Shown here one piece after another: positions 52,455 to 62,446 of a DNA stretch of 64,000 bases. The notes under the pieces were generated by a model, which was not told the origin of the DNA, ran no database searches, and saw only the letters and a program-made list of their open reading frames with translations. The stretch covers positions 1 to 64,000 of the forward strand of contig CAJUHO010000003.1 in NCBI GenBank assembly GCA_910586195.1. Direction: 5' to 3'. The stretch is from an uncultured Bacilli bacterium (GTDB taxonomy: Bacteria; Bacillota_I; Bacilli_A; RF39; UBA660). The translations under genes and the position numbers were made by a program. Within the stretch, counting starts at the first letter, position 1, and every line of letters begins with the position of its first letter.

Positions 52455-54149
52455 ATGTATCAAGCTTTATATAGAAAATATAGACCATTGTTGTTTTCTG
52501 ATGTGGTAGGACAAACCTCAATTGTAAAAATATTAAAAAACTCTATTTTAAATAATCAGGTGGGACATGCCTATTTGTTTTTTGGATCTCGTGGAACTGG
52601 AAAAACATCATTGGCTAAAATATTTGCTCGTACTATTAATTGTTCGCATTTGAACAATGGTGAAATTTGTTGTGAATGTGATTCCTGTAAAGAAATGATA
52701 GGTGAGAAGTCTGTAGATATAATTGAAATTGATGCAGCATCAAATAATGGTGTGGATGAAATTCGTGAGTTACGGAGTAAGGTGAATTTGGTTCCTAATC
52801 AATTGAAATATAAGGTTTATATTATTGATGAGGTTCATATGCTTTCTATAGGTGCGTTTAATGCATTACTAAAAACATTAGAGGAACCTCCTGAGCATAT
52901 TGTGTTTGTTTTGGCTACTACTGATCCTCAAAAGGTTCCAGATACTATTAAATCTAGATGTCAATGTTTTAATTTTAAACGCATTAGTGATGAACATATT
53001 GTTCAAAAGTTGGAAGAAATATGTGATGCTGAAAAGATAAATGTGGAAAAATCGATTTTACAAAGTATTGCTTCATTTTCAAATGGTGGTATGAGGGATT
53101 CACTTAGTTCTTTGGATATGTTATATTCTGCCTGTGGAAAAAATATTACGATGCAGGATTATATTGAAATAAATAATTTGATAGATAATAATGAGTTGAA
53201 AATCCTTTTGGAGGAAATTTTATCTGGCAATGTGGAAAACTTTTTAAAACATATTGAGAAAGTTAATTCTTATGGAAAAAATATTGTTCAGATTTTTGAA
53301 TTGATGCTAAAACAGGGGAGAGATATTTTAGTGAATCATTATGTAAATAATACCTCTTGTGATTATGATTTGGCTTTGCTAGAAGATTTTGTGTTTTACT
53401 TAAATGAGCATTTGTTTGATATTAAGAAGGCATCTAATTCTAGGATATATGTTGAAATAATGATTTTGAAATTTATTAATGAAAAAATATTAGATAAGAG
53501 TGAAGAACAAATTATTTCCCGGGAAATAATTTGTAAACAAACGTTCGATAATGAGACAGAAGTTTCAAAAAATGATTTTTTGGAAGAGGAAAAGTCAGAA
53601 AATATTTCTATAAGTTTAAAAGAAAACTTTGATAATGATAATTCCTATGATAAAATAGAAAATGATTTCTTACAAAAGTATAAAAATCTTATGGATATAC
53701 GTGTAAACAATACTCTTTGTAAAGCGGATAAAAATGTTTTACTGTCTGTAAAGAAAAATATGGAAAAGTTAAAGGAGTATGTTTTTGATCAAAAAATCGG
53801 ATATTTAGTTTGTTCTTTAATGGATGGCACAATTCGTGTTGCTAGTGAGGAAAATATTTTAATTAGCGTTGAGTATGATTCTATGGTTGATTCTAATATA
53901 AAGAACATAGATAAATTAAAGGACGCATTATTTCAGATTACAGGATTGACTCAAAATTTGGTTTTTATTACAGATGAATGTTGGGTTTCTAAAAAGCAAG
54001 AGTATATTCAACGGATGCAAAGTGGCGAGAGTTATCAGTATCTTTCAGAGCCTGAACTGCCTATTATGCCAGAGAAAGATTGTAAGAAAAATGAATTAGT
54101 AGAACATGCCATAGAATTATTTGGTGATATAGTAGAGGAGGAAAAATAG
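52455..54149 (+). CDS. dnaX: DNA polymerase III subunit gamma/tau
   Basis: 564 residues. Clamp-loader ATPase: YRKYRPLLFSDVVGQ start, Walker A GSRGTGKTS, zinc-binding Cys cluster (CSHLNNGEICCECDSC), DEVHML Walker B, SRC motif (IKSRCQCF). The C-terminal tau-like part is short and divergent. Codons ~351-360 overlap a perfect NBS palindrome, in the poorly conserved linker after domain III. AAGGGGAGTGA lies upstream. Confidence 0.95.
   Translation: MYQALYRKYRPLLFSDVVGQTSIVKILKNSILNNQVGHAYLFFGSRGTGKTSLAKIFARTINCSHLNNGEICCECDSCKEMIGEKSVDIIEIDAASNNGVDEIRELRSKVNLVPNQLKYKVYIIDEVHMLSIGAFNALLKTLEEPPEHIVFVLATTDPQKVPDTIKSRCQCFNFKRISDEHIVQKLEEICDAEKINVEKSILQSIASFSNGGMRDSLSSLDMLYSACGKNITMQDYIEINNLIDNNELKILLEEILSGNVENFLKHIEKVNSYGKNIVQIFELMLKQGRDILVNHYVNNTSCDYDLALLEDFVFYLNEHLFDIKKASNSRIYVEIMILKFINEKILDKSEEQIISREIICKQTFDNETEVSKNDFLEEEKSENISISLKENFDNDNSYDKIENDFLQKYKNLMDIRVNNTLCKADKNVLLSVKKNMEKLKEYVFDQKIGYLVCSLMDGTIRVASEENILISVEYDSMVDSNIKNIDKLKDALFQITGLTQNLVFITDECWVSKKQEYIQRMQSGESYQYLSEPELPIMPEKDCKKNELVEHAIELFGDIVEEEK
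53507..53534. promoter_or_regulatory. NBS 6 inside dnaX coding sequence
   Basis: Perfect ATTTCCCGGGAAAT (53514-53527) within a 28-bp perfect palindrome. It encodes part of EQIISREIICKQ in the dnaX linker. Confidence 0.9.
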
Positions 54150-54154
54150 TTATT

Positions 54155-54451
54155 ATGAATATTCAAGCAATGATGAAGCAAGCACAGTCGCTTCAAAAAG
54201 AAATGATGAAAGCAAAAGAGGAGATTGATAAAACGGAATTTGTAGGGGAGAGTTCTTTTGTAAAAATAAAAATAAACGGTAAAAAGGAAGTTTTGAAAAT
54301 TGAAATAGATAAGCAAGAGACTATAGAAACAGATGATATTGAGATGTTAGAAGATATGCTAGTTGTTGCTATTAATAATGCTATGAATCAAGTAGACGAA
54401 ATGACAGAGAAAAAAATGGGAAAATTTGGTAATATCCCAGGATTATTTTAG
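54155..54451 (+). CDS. ebfC: Nucleoid-associated protein YaaK/EbfC
   Basis: 98 residues of the YbaB/EbfC family: MMKQAQSLQKEMMKAKEEI, then the DNA-binding tweezer core and MTEKKMGKFGNIPGLF. Dimeric DNA-binding protein. In the conserved dnaX-ebfC-recR operon; GAGGAGGAAAA lies upstream. Confidence 0.95.
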   Translation: MNIQAMMKQAQSLQKEMMKAKEEIDKTEFVGESSFVKIKINGKKEVLKIEIDKQETIETDDIEMLEDMLVVAINNAMNQVDEMTEKKMGKFGNIPGLF

Positions 54452-54453
54452 TT

Positions 54454-55050
54454 ATGTATCCAGAGAGTCTTCAAGAACTAATACAGGGCTTTAAATATTT
54501 GCCAGGAATAGGTGAGAAAACGGCAGAACGTTTAGCTTTTGCTGTTTTAGATTTAGATAGTGAACAGGTAGAACTATTTTCCGATAGTATTCAAAAAGTG
54601 AAAAGTAAAATTCATGCTTGTAAAGTATGCAATACTTTAACAGAAGATGAGGAGTGCTCTATTTGTTCTGATGCAAGTCGTAATACTAAAATTTTATGTA
54701 TTGTTGAGGATGCTAAGAGTGTATTTTTGTTTGAAAAATTAGGTACTTATAAAGGTATTTATCATGTCTTAGATGGTTTGATTTCCCCTTTAGATGGTAT
54801 TAACCCTGAGGATATTGGTATTGATAAACTTATAAAACGTTTAAATACAAAACAGTTTGAGGAAATTATTTTCGCATTTCGTCCTAGTATAGAGGGAGAG
54901 ACTACAGCTCTTTATATTAAACAAATTTTAACAGGTTTAAATATAAAAATTACGAAGTTAGCGAGTGGTGTCCCTATGGGGGCTGATATGGAATATATTG
55001 ATGCGCTAACTCTTGAAAGAGCATTAAATGATCGGAAAGAAGTAACATAA
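54454..55050 (+). CDS. recR: Recombination protein RecR
   Basis: 198 residues. HhH region (LPGIGEKTAERLAF), zinc finger C-x2-C…C-x2-C (CKVCNTLTEDEECSIC), TOPRIM (CIVEDAKSVFLFE) and the C-terminal Walker-B-like PMGADMEYID. Works with RecF and RecO. Begins 2 bp after ebfC. Confidence 0.96.
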   Translation: MYPESLQELIQGFKYLPGIGEKTAERLAFAVLDLDSEQVELFSDSIQKVKSKIHACKVCNTLTEDEECSICSDASRNTKILCIVEDAKSVFLFEKLGTYKGIYHVLDGLISPLDGINPEDIGIDKLIKRLNTKQFEEIIFAFRPSIEGETTALYIKQILTGLNIKITKLASGVPMGADMEYIDALTLERALNDRKEVT

Positions 55051-55088
55051 TTCCGTTTCTTTTTCATATTCTTTATTAGGTGATTGAA

Positions 55089-55274
55089 TTGAAGCAAATA
55101 ATAAAGTATTGTAAAAGAATCATTTTAGGAGCTTTTATTTTATATGGATATAACGTAATTGCTTCTAATTTTAATATGATAGTACCAATAAATTTTATTA
55201 CTGTTGGAATGATTGGACTTTTAGGGGCACCAGCATTGATTGCACTAATATTATTAAAAATTATGATTATGTGA
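55089..55274 (+). CDS. bofA: BofA-family sigma-K processing inhibitor
   Basis: 61 residues from TTG (55089), or 64 from GTG (55080); AGGTGA fits the TTG. Two hydrophobic segments and the family pattern NMIVPINFITVGMIGLLGAPALI match BofA, encoded after recR in Bacillus too. BofA holds the SpoIVFB protease inactive until the forespore signal arrives, delaying sigma-K. Short and divergent, so the call rests on motif plus position. Confidence 0.78.
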   Translation: MKQIIKYCKRIILGAFILYGYNVIASNFNMIVPINFITVGMIGLLGAPALIALILLKIMIM

Positions 55275-55281
55275 GGTAGTA

Positions 55282-56121
55282 ATGGAAAAAGAAAAATTAG
55301 AAGGAACTATATATGATAGAATTTATAATGCCTTAGATCATAATATGTTATCACATGCCTATTTGTTTGAAATGGATAATTTGGTACAGGCTAATGATAT
55401 TATAAAACATATTGCCAAATTGATTCTGTGTTCTAATCGTGGTATTCATGATCAAGAAGAAAGATGCGAAATTTGTCGTTTAATTGATTTAGATCAATGC
55501 ACAGATTTGAAAACAGTATATCCAAATGGAAGTATGATAAAAAAGGAACAATTGTTAGAAATTAAAAAGTTGTATAAAACAACTTCATCGTCGAGGTATC
55601 GAATTTATGTTATTTATGAAGCTGAAAAACTAAATGCGTCATCGGCAAATACTATTTTGAAGTTTTTAGAAGAACCAGAAAAGGGCATTATTGCTTTTTT
55701 GGTGGCAAAAAATCGTTATCAAGTATTAGATACTGTCGTTTCTAGGTGCCAAGTTTTAAATTTTAAGGATATAGATAAAGAATTGCAATTTGATAGTCAT
55801 ATTATTGATTTTATTCAAAAAGTTACTCAAAATAATAGTTTTTATATGGAATTTAAAGAAATATTAGAAAATTATTTGTCAGATAAAGAAAGTGCTAAAC
55901 AGTTGTTGGATGCTGTGGAACAATACTTTCATGAGTTATTGATTTATAATGTGGGAAATAATTCTCATTTAAAAGATGCAGAAATTTTTGCAAAAATTCC
56001 CAAAGATAGTATAATAAGATATATTTCTATTATAGAAGATGAAAAGCAAAAGTTGGTGTATAATGTCAATTATAAGCTTTGGTTAGATAATTTATTATTG
56101 CGTTTTCTGGAGGTGTTATAG
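55282..56121 (+). CDS. holB: DNA polymerase III delta' subunit
   Basis: 279 residues, AAA+ clamp-loader subunit without a functional P-loop (SHAYLFEMDNLVQAND). Cys-containing zinc region (CEICRLID), IYEAEKLNASSANTILKFLEEPE and SRCQVLNF are typical. Overlaps ricT by 1 bp (TAGTG). Confidence 0.9.
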   Translation: MEKEKLEGTIYDRIYNALDHNMLSHAYLFEMDNLVQANDIIKHIAKLILCSNRGIHDQEERCEICRLIDLDQCTDLKTVYPNGSMIKKEQLLEIKKLYKTTSSSRYRIYVIYEAEKLNASSANTILKFLEEPEKGIIAFLVAKNRYQVLDTVVSRCQVLNFKDIDKELQFDSHIIDFIQKVTQNNSFYMEFKEILENYLSDKESAKQLLDAVEQYFHELLIYNVGNNSHLKDAEIFAKIPKDSIIRYISIIEDEKQKLVYNVNYKLWLDNLLLRFLEVL

Positions 56122-56906
56122 TGATTGATGTAGTTTGTGTTAAATTGGACTCTGATAAAAATTTAGCTTATTTTTCACCTCAAAATTTAAAAATATATAA
56201 GGGACAAGCTGTTATAGTAGAGACTGAAAATGGTATGCAATTAGGTAAGACAATGTCAGGTGTCTTCAAGGAAGAAGAACAGAATCTTTTGTTGCCGTTA
56301 AAAAAAATTCTTCATATTGCAACAGAGGTAGAGATTGAGAAACAAAAAAAATTAAAAAAGGAAGCCGAGGATGCTTTGCAAATTGCTAAGCGATATGCCA
56401 AAGAGTTACAATTAGATATGACCTTTATTGATGCATATTATACATTTGAAAAGAGTCAATTGTTTTTCTCCTTTGTCTCTGATAATCGAATTGATTTTAG
56501 AGAACTTGCTAAGAAATTAGCACAGAAATATAAAACGAGGATCGAGTTGCGTCAGATTGGTGTGCGTGATAAGGCAAAACGAGTTGGTGGGTTAGGACCA
56601 TGTGGATTGTTTTTATGTTGTAATACATTTTTGACAGATTTTAATAGTGTATCTATTAATATGGCTAAAAATCAAATGTTGGCACTTAACCCTTCTAAAA
56701 TCAATGGTGTTTGTGGACGTCTGTTGTGTTGCTTGAATTATGAAAATGAGACCTATAGTTATTTAAAAAAAGATTTACCTAAAATTGGTACTATTATAAA
56801 AACAGAAGAAGGAACAGGAAAGGTAATTGATATTGATATTTTTAGAAAGAGTTATCGTGTTGATTTTGGAATGAGAGGTATTATAGAGTTTCATAATGAA
56901 AAATAA
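56121..56906 (+). CDS. ricT: RicT (YaaT), PSP1-domain protein
   Basis: 261 residues with GTG start. PSP1 domain with the cysteine sets GPCGLFLCC and GVCGRLLCC that, in B. subtilis RicT, help hold iron-sulfur clusters of the RicAFT complex, which acts on RNase Y and supports sporulation and competence. Position after holB is conserved. The yabA gene that follows in Bacillus is missing. Confidence 0.93.
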   Translation: MIDVVCVKLDSDKNLAYFSPQNLKIYKGQAVIVETENGMQLGKTMSGVFKEEEQNLLLPLKKILHIATEVEIEKQKKLKKEAEDALQIAKRYAKELQLDMTFIDAYYTFEKSQLFFSFVSDNRIDFRELAKKLAQKYKTRIELRQIGVRDKAKRVGGLGPCGLFLCCNTFLTDFNSVSINMAKNQMLALNPSKINGVCGRLLCCLNYENETYSYLKKDLPKIGTIIKTEEGTGKVIDIDIFRKSYRVDFGMRGIIEFHNEK

Positions 56907-57609
56907 TAAAATGCAAGATTTAGAGTTGTGTAGCATTGTCGGATATGAACACATTAAAATTTATCAGCAAAAAGGGTTCTTTAAAATGACAAGTGATTCT
57001 TTAGCTTTAGCCAATTTTGTTAAGGTGAATTACAAAGATAAAAATATTATGGATATTGGTACTGGATTAGCTTGTATTCCTTTAGTTTTAAGTGCTAAAT
57101 CTAATGCTCATATTACAGCTGTTGAGATTGATAAAAGTGTTGCTGATATTGCGATGAAGTCTGTGAAATTTAATCACTTAGAAAAACAAATAACTATTGT
57201 TAATGAAGATATCAATGATTACGCAAAAAGGAGTCATATTAATAGTTATGATATTATTGTCTCTAATCCGCCATATTTTTCTTTCGAAAATGGATATTTA
57301 AATTCTTCTGAAGTTTTATCAAAGGCGAGGCATGATATCACTTTGGAGTTAGATAGTATTTTTTCTATTTCATCTAAATTGTTAAAAGATGGGGGAAAGT
57401 TAGTATTAGTTTTTACTGCCACTCGTTTGATAGAAATTATAGATTTATATCATAAATATCATTTTACAATTAAACGGTTGCAATTTATTCATGGTGGTAT
57501 AGGTAAAGGTGCAAAAACCTTTTTAATCGAGGGTAGTAAAAATGGAAAAGAAGGTATGGTAGTTTCTTTTCCTTTAATTCTAAATATGGAAGGAGATTTT
57601 TTTGTATGA
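56896..57609 (+). CDS. trmN6: tRNA1(Val) adenine-37 N6-methyltransferase-like protein
   Basis: 237 residues. SAM motif IMDIGTGLACIPL and catalytic NPPYF (VSNPPYFSFENG) match the YabB/TrmN6 family of N6-adenine methyltransferases. Overlaps ricT by 11 bp and rsmI by 4 bp. Confidence 0.88.
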   Translation: MKNNKMQDLELCSIVGYEHIKIYQQKGFFKMTSDSLALANFVKVNYKDKNIMDIGTGLACIPLVLSAKSNAHITAVEIDKSVADIAMKSVKFNHLEKQITIVNEDINDYAKRSHINSYDIIVSNPPYFSFENGYLNSSEVLSKARHDITLELDSIFSISSKLLKDGGKLVLVFTATRLIEIIDLYHKYHFTIKRLQFIHGGIGKGAKTFLIEGSKNGKEGMVVSFPLILNMEGDFFV

Positions 57610-58457
57610 GTCAAAAAAGTTATGATAAATCAGCCAGTTTATATTTAATACCAACTCCCATTGGTAATTTAGAAGATATTACTATGCGTAGTTTGCGTCT
57701 TTTAAAAGAAGTGAATTATATTTTATGCGAAGATACAAGAACGACAGGAAACTTATTGAAAAAGTATGACATTAAAAATCAATTAGTAAGCTGTCATGAA
57801 TTTAATGAAAATAATGTTAAAAGTCGTGTTATTGCTGATTTGAAAAATGGTAAAAATATAGGGTTGGTTACAGATCAAGGAACGCCCATTATTAGTGATC
57901 CTGGATATAAGGTTGTACAGGAAGTGATTGCTAATTCTTTAAATGTTATAGCTTTACCAGGTGCCACTGCCTTTGTTCCTGCTCTTATTACATCTGGAAT
58001 ATCACCTTCTCCATTTTTGTTTTATGGTTTTTTAAATGCCAAATCGTCTAAACAAAAAAAGGAATTAGAAATGATAAAGAACAATACTGCTACTATGATT
58101 TTTTATGAGGCTCCTCACCGTATTCGTGATACTTTAGTGAATATGAGAGAAATTTTAGGGGAACGTAGAATTAGTTTAAGTAGAGAGATTTCTAAACTTT
58201 ATGAGGAAATTTATCGTGGAACGATTTCTGATGTTTTAGATGAATTAGACGCTTTAAAAGGGGAATTTGTACTTGTTGTAGAGGGAAATACGGAAAATCA
58301 AAAATATGATCATTTAACTATAGCAGAGCATGTTTGTCTTTATTTAGATGATGGTATGAATGAAAAGGAAGCAATTAAACTAGTTGCCAAAGAGAGAAAT
58401 GTCTTGAAGGGATTTGTTTATCAAGAGTATCATAATGTAAAGGGTGTGAAAAAGTGA
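57606..58457 (+). CDS. rsmI: 16S rRNA 2'-O-ribose C1402 methyltransferase
   Basis: 283 residues, tetrapyrrole-methylase fold. LIPTPIGNLEDITMR, CEDTRTTGNLL, DQGTPIISDPG, PGATAFVPALITSG and YEAPHRI are all diagnostic. ATGA overlap with trmN6, and overlap with pth. Confidence 0.96.
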   Translation: MSQKSYDKSASLYLIPTPIGNLEDITMRSLRLLKEVNYILCEDTRTTGNLLKKYDIKNQLVSCHEFNENNVKSRVIADLKNGKNIGLVTDQGTPIISDPGYKVVQEVIANSLNVIALPGATAFVPALITSGISPSPFLFYGFLNAKSSKQKKELEMIKNNTATMIFYEAPHRIRDTLVNMREILGERRISLSREISKLYEEIYRGTISDVLDELDALKGEFVLVVEGNTENQKYDHLTIAEHVCLYLDDGMNEKEAIKLVAKERNVLKGFVYQEYHNVKGVKK

Positions 58458-59020
58458 AATTGGTAGTAGGGTTAGGAAATCCAGGGGATGATTATCTTAA
58501 TACAAGACATAATACAGGCTTTTATATGCTTGATTTATATTTAGAGTCTAAGGAGTTAACGAATTATAAAAGTAAATTTAATGGACTTTATATTATTGCT
58601 TCTATAAATGGAGAGAAAGTTATATTTTTAAAGCCACAGTCTTTTATGAATTTATCTGGTGAAGTTGTTAAAAGATTTATGGATTTTTATAAAATTTCTG
58701 TAGATAATGTATTTATTGTTCATGATGATTTAGATATTCCTCTTGGAAGTTTTAAGTTGAAATCATCTGGTAGTAGTGCAGGTCATAATGGCTTGAAAAA
58801 TATTGAGTCTCATTTAAAGACACAGGCTTACAAAAGATTGAAGATTGGTATTTCGCATGTTGACCGTGCTGAAACTATTGACTATGTACTTGGAAAATTT
58901 TCGAAAGATGAGCAGGAAATTTTGGAAAAGTTAAGTATTATTGTTGGTAATTTGTTAGACGATTTCTTTAGAATGGATTTTTCTACTTTAATGAATAAAT
59001 ATAATCGAAAGATTGGGTGA
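58454..59020 (+). CDS. pth: Peptidyl-tRNA hydrolase
   Basis: 188 residues. VGLGNPGDDYLNTRHNTGF (catalytic His in RHNTG), KPQSFMNLSGEV and HDDLDIPLGSFKLKSSG are diagnostic. Recycles peptidyl-tRNA. pth-mfd order as in Bacillus, without the small fin gene that lies between them there. Confidence 0.96.
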   Translation: MKLVVGLGNPGDDYLNTRHNTGFYMLDLYLESKELTNYKSKFNGLYIIASINGEKVIFLKPQSFMNLSGEVVKRFMDFYKISVDNVFIVHDDLDIPLGSFKLKSSGSSAGHNGLKNIESHLKTQAYKRLKIGISHVDRAETIDYVLGKFSKDEQEILEKLSIIVGNLLDDFFRMDFSTLMNKYNRKIG

Positions 59021-59024
59021 TAAT

Positions 59025-62000
59025 ATGAGTGTTTTTACGGAATTAATTGAAATACCGCAAAAAGAGACCATGGGCATTGTAAATTTGACCGATGAGTTTT
59101 TTTGTATATATTTAAAAACTTTGTTTGAAAAAAATGGAGCAAATATATTGGTGGTTGTAAATTCACTGTTTGAGGCAAATAAGCTTTATAAGGATTTACT
59201 TGTTTATACGGATAAAGTATCTTTGTTTCCAATGGATGATTTTTTAACGAGTGAAGCGATTGCTATTAGTCCAGATTTACAAATGGTGAGAATGGAAACT
59301 TTGATTTCTCTTACTTTACAAAAATCACAAATTGTTATTACCAATTTAATGGGATTTCTTCGTTATCTTCCCTCTCCTGTTGATTTTTCAAATTGTTTGA
59401 AGACGTATCGAAGGGGGGAGGAAATTTCTTCAAAAGATTTGATTCAATATTTGTTAAAATTAGGCTACCATAGGGAAACAATGGTCACTCAAACTGGAGA
59501 ATTTGCTATTCGTGGTTTTATTATAGATATTTTTCCAGTAACTTATGATAATCCTATTCGTTTTGAATTTTTTGGTGATGAGATTGATGAGATTCGTAGT
59601 TTTCAAATTGGAAGTCAACGTTCTATAGAAAAACTTGAAGAAGTTACCATTTATCCATGTTGGGAGTTTATTGTAGAAAAAGAGGTGGAAGAAGAAAAAC
59701 AAAAGCAGAAATATTTGGAAGAATGTTTACAGCATACTTTTTCTATTAAAGATTATTTGTTAAATCCTACTATTATTTATAAAGACTATTCTCAATTAGC
59801 AGTTAGTGAGAAAACTCTTCGTAATGAGATTATGACTTATCAGACTACTAAAGATGTATCTTATTCTGGTAATTATATGTTTTTTTTAAGCGATTTAAGA
59901 ACTAGTAAAGAAATATATTATATGAATGTTGATAATATCATTGCGGATCAAAATTTATATGTTATGGATTTTGGTATTAAATCGGTTCCTTCTTTTCATG
60001 AAAATGGTGAGGCTATTAATCAATACTTAATTCATAATTTAGAAAATCAAAAAACAGTGATTATTTGTTTAGATAAAACTCAAATAGAGAGTTTTACATC
60101 TCATCTTGCAGTCCCTTATGCTCAAGTTTTTGAGAATGGAATCGTTTTACATCAGGTGAATATATTAGAAAAGCCAATTGGTGAGGGATTTATTTATAAG
60201 GATTATATATTTATTTCTCAAAATGAATTATATAATGAAAAGAAACGCAGTAAAAAATCAGTATCTAGTTTTAAATACACTTCTAAAATAAAGGATATTG
60301 ATAAATTACAAATAGGAGATTATGTTGTTCATGATGTTCATGGTATTGGTATTTATAATGGTATTCGTGTGTTAGTTCAAAATGGTATGAGTAAGGACTA
60401 TTTAGAATTACTTTATAAAAACAATGATAAACTTTATATTCCAGTGGAAAAAATAGATTATTTAAATAAATATACTGGAAGAGAAGGAAGTGCTCCTAAT
60501 ATTCATTCATTAAATGGTAGTGAATGGGAAAAAACGAAACGTCGTGTATCTCAAAAAATTGCTGATATGGCAGATCAACTTTTGAAGCTTTATGCAGAAA
60601 GAGAAAGCAGAAAAGGTTATGCTTTTTCAAAAGATACAGCGTTACTTTATGAATTTGAACATGATATTCCTTTTCAACTTACCAAAGATCAAATGTTAGC
60701 TATTAAACAAATAAAATTAGATATGGAGTCTATTCAACCAATGGATCGTCTTTTATGTGGGGATGTTGGTTTCGGAAAAACAGAGGTTGCTTTTGTTGCT
60801 GCTTTTAAGGCTATACTGGATTCTAAGCAAGTTTTGTTTTTATGTCCTACTACTATTTTATCTAATCAGCATTATGAAAATGCTTTACGTCGTTTTCGTG
60901 ATTTCCCAGTTCAAATTGCTTTACTGAATCGTTTTAGTTCCTCTCGTGAAGTAAAACGAATTATTGCAGGATTAAAGGATGGAACTATTGATTTAGTTTT
61001 TGGTACTCATCGTCTTTTAAGTGATGATGTTCAACCAAAGGATTTGGGTTTATTAATTATTGATGAAGAGCAGAGATTTGGAGTAGCGCATAAAGAAAAA
61101 ATTAAACAGTATAAATCTAATGTTGATATTTTGACTCTAACAGCAACTCCAATTCCTAGAACTTTACAAATGTCTATGACGGGTATTCGGAGTCTTTCCT
61201 TAATTGAGACACCACCAGTAGATCGTTATCCTATTCAAACGTATGTAGTGGAGGAAAATAAGCAGATTATACGAGATGCTATTTATAAGGAACTTTCTAG
61301 AGATGGTCAAATATTTTTACTTTATAATCGAGTAGAATTGATAGAACGGAAGGCCCAAGAAATTGCTGAGTTAGTTCCTGATGCCCGTGTTATGGTAGCA
61401 CATGGACAGATGACTAAAATTCAGATGGAAAATAGGATGATAGATTTTATTAATCATGAGTATGATGTTTTAGTTTGTACAACAATTATAGAAACAGGAA
61501 TTGATATTCCTAATGTCAATACACTGATTATTTTAGATGCTGATCATTTTGGATTAAGTCAGTTATATCAAATTAGAGGTCGTGTTGGTCGTAGTAATAA
61601 GTTTGCATATGCTTATTTAATGTATAAACCATTTAAAGCTTTGACAGAAACTGCTGTAAAAAGATTGAATGTTATAAAAGAGTTTACGGAACTTGGTAGT
61701 GGCTTTTCTATTGCTACTCGTGACTTGTCTATTCGGGGAGCTGGAGATATATTGGGTAGAGAGCAAGCTGGATTTATCGATAGTATAGGAATTGATTTAT
61801 ATTTAAAACTTCTTAATAATGAAGTGGCGAGAAGACAGGGGAAAAATTTGAGTGAAGAAGAAAAAGAAGATGTTAATCCTTTGATAAATGTTGCTACTCA
61901 TATTGAGGATAATTATGTAAATGATGAAGATTTAAAAATAGAAATCCATCGTTTAATTAATACCATTGATAGTAGAAGAATGCTAGGACAGGTGAAATGT

Positions 62001-62324
62001 GAACTAGAAGATAGATTTGGTAAAATTAATGAAGATATGTTGATTTATATGCATGAAGAATGGTTTGAAAAATTGGCGAAAAAAATTCCAATAAAAAATT
62101 TCAGACAAACTAAAAATTCAATAGAATTATCTTTTACGAAAAATATTGTAGAAAAGTTAAATATGGAAGAACTGTTTATGGATGCTTGTAATATTTCAAT
62201 GATGTTTCGTTTTAAAACTTTAGGAGAGACTTTGGTTATAGTTTTAGATACTATTAAGCTGGAAATCCATCCCATTTATTATTTGTGTGATTTATTGGAA
62301 AATATTAGTTGTAAATTATACTGA
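59025..62324 (+). CDS. mfd: Transcription-repair coupling factor Mfd
   Basis: 1099 residues. UvrB-like N-terminal half, RNA-polymerase-interacting domain (IGDYVVHDVHGIGIYNG), SF2 translocase with Walker A (GDVGFGKTEVAF) and DEEQ box (DEEQRFG), and TRG motif. ATG at 59025 is set by GGTGATA overlapping the pth stop. Confidence 0.96.
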   Translation: MSVFTELIEIPQKETMGIVNLTDEFFCIYLKTLFEKNGANILVVVNSLFEANKLYKDLLVYTDKVSLFPMDDFLTSEAIAISPDLQMVRMETLISLTLQKSQIVITNLMGFLRYLPSPVDFSNCLKTYRRGEEISSKDLIQYLLKLGYHRETMVTQTGEFAIRGFIIDIFPVTYDNPIRFEFFGDEIDEIRSFQIGSQRSIEKLEEVTIYPCWEFIVEKEVEEEKQKQKYLEECLQHTFSIKDYLLNPTIIYKDYSQLAVSEKTLRNEIMTYQTTKDVSYSGNYMFFLSDLRTSKEIYYMNVDNIIADQNLYVMDFGIKSVPSFHENGEAINQYLIHNLENQKTVIICLDKTQIESFTSHLAVPYAQVFENGIVLHQVNILEKPIGEGFIYKDYIFISQNELYNEKKRSKKSVSSFKYTSKIKDIDKLQIGDYVVHDVHGIGIYNGIRVLVQNGMSKDYLELLYKNNDKLYIPVEKIDYLNKYTGREGSAPNIHSLNGSEWEKTKRRVSQKIADMADQLLKLYAERESRKGYAFSKDTALLYEFEHDIPFQLTKDQMLAIKQIKLDMESIQPMDRLLCGDVGFGKTEVAFVAAFKAILDSKQVLFLCPTTILSNQHYENALRRFRDFPVQIALLNRFSSSREVKRIIAGLKDGTIDLVFGTHRLLSDDVQPKDLGLLIIDEEQRFGVAHKEKIKQYKSNVDILTLTATPIPRTLQMSMTGIRSLSLIETPPVDRYPIQTYVVEENKQIIRDAIYKELSRDGQIFLLYNRVELIERKAQEIAELVPDARVMVAHGQMTKIQMENRMIDFINHEYDVLVCTTIIETGIDIPNVNTLIILDADHFGLSQLYQIRGRVGRSNKFAYAYLMYKPFKALTETAVKRLNVIKEFTELGSGFSIATRDLSIRGAGDILGREQAGFIDSIGIDLYLKLLNNEVARRQGKNLSEEEKEDVNPLINVATHIEDNYVNDEDLKIEIHRLINTIDSRRMLGQVKCELEDRFGKINEDMLIYMHEEWFEKLAKKIPIKNFRQTKNSIELSFTKNIVEKLNMEELFMDACNISMMFRFKTLGETLVIVLDTIKLEIHPIYYLCDLLENISCKLY

Positions 62325-62386
62325 TAGTGTTACAAATTAGATAGTTAATAGTATTTCTTTAATCTTTTGTTTTTCTGAAAAAAACA

Positions 62387-62415
62387 TTGACTAAAAAAAT
62401 ATTGCTTGGTATTCT
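62387..62415 (+). promoter_or_regulatory. Sigma-A promoter of the 62447 orphan gene
   Basis: TTGACT (62387-62392), 17-bp spacer, TATTCT (62410-62415). Confidence 0.7.
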
Positions 62416-62446
62416 TTTTATGTAATTATAGAAAGAGGTGTTGATT

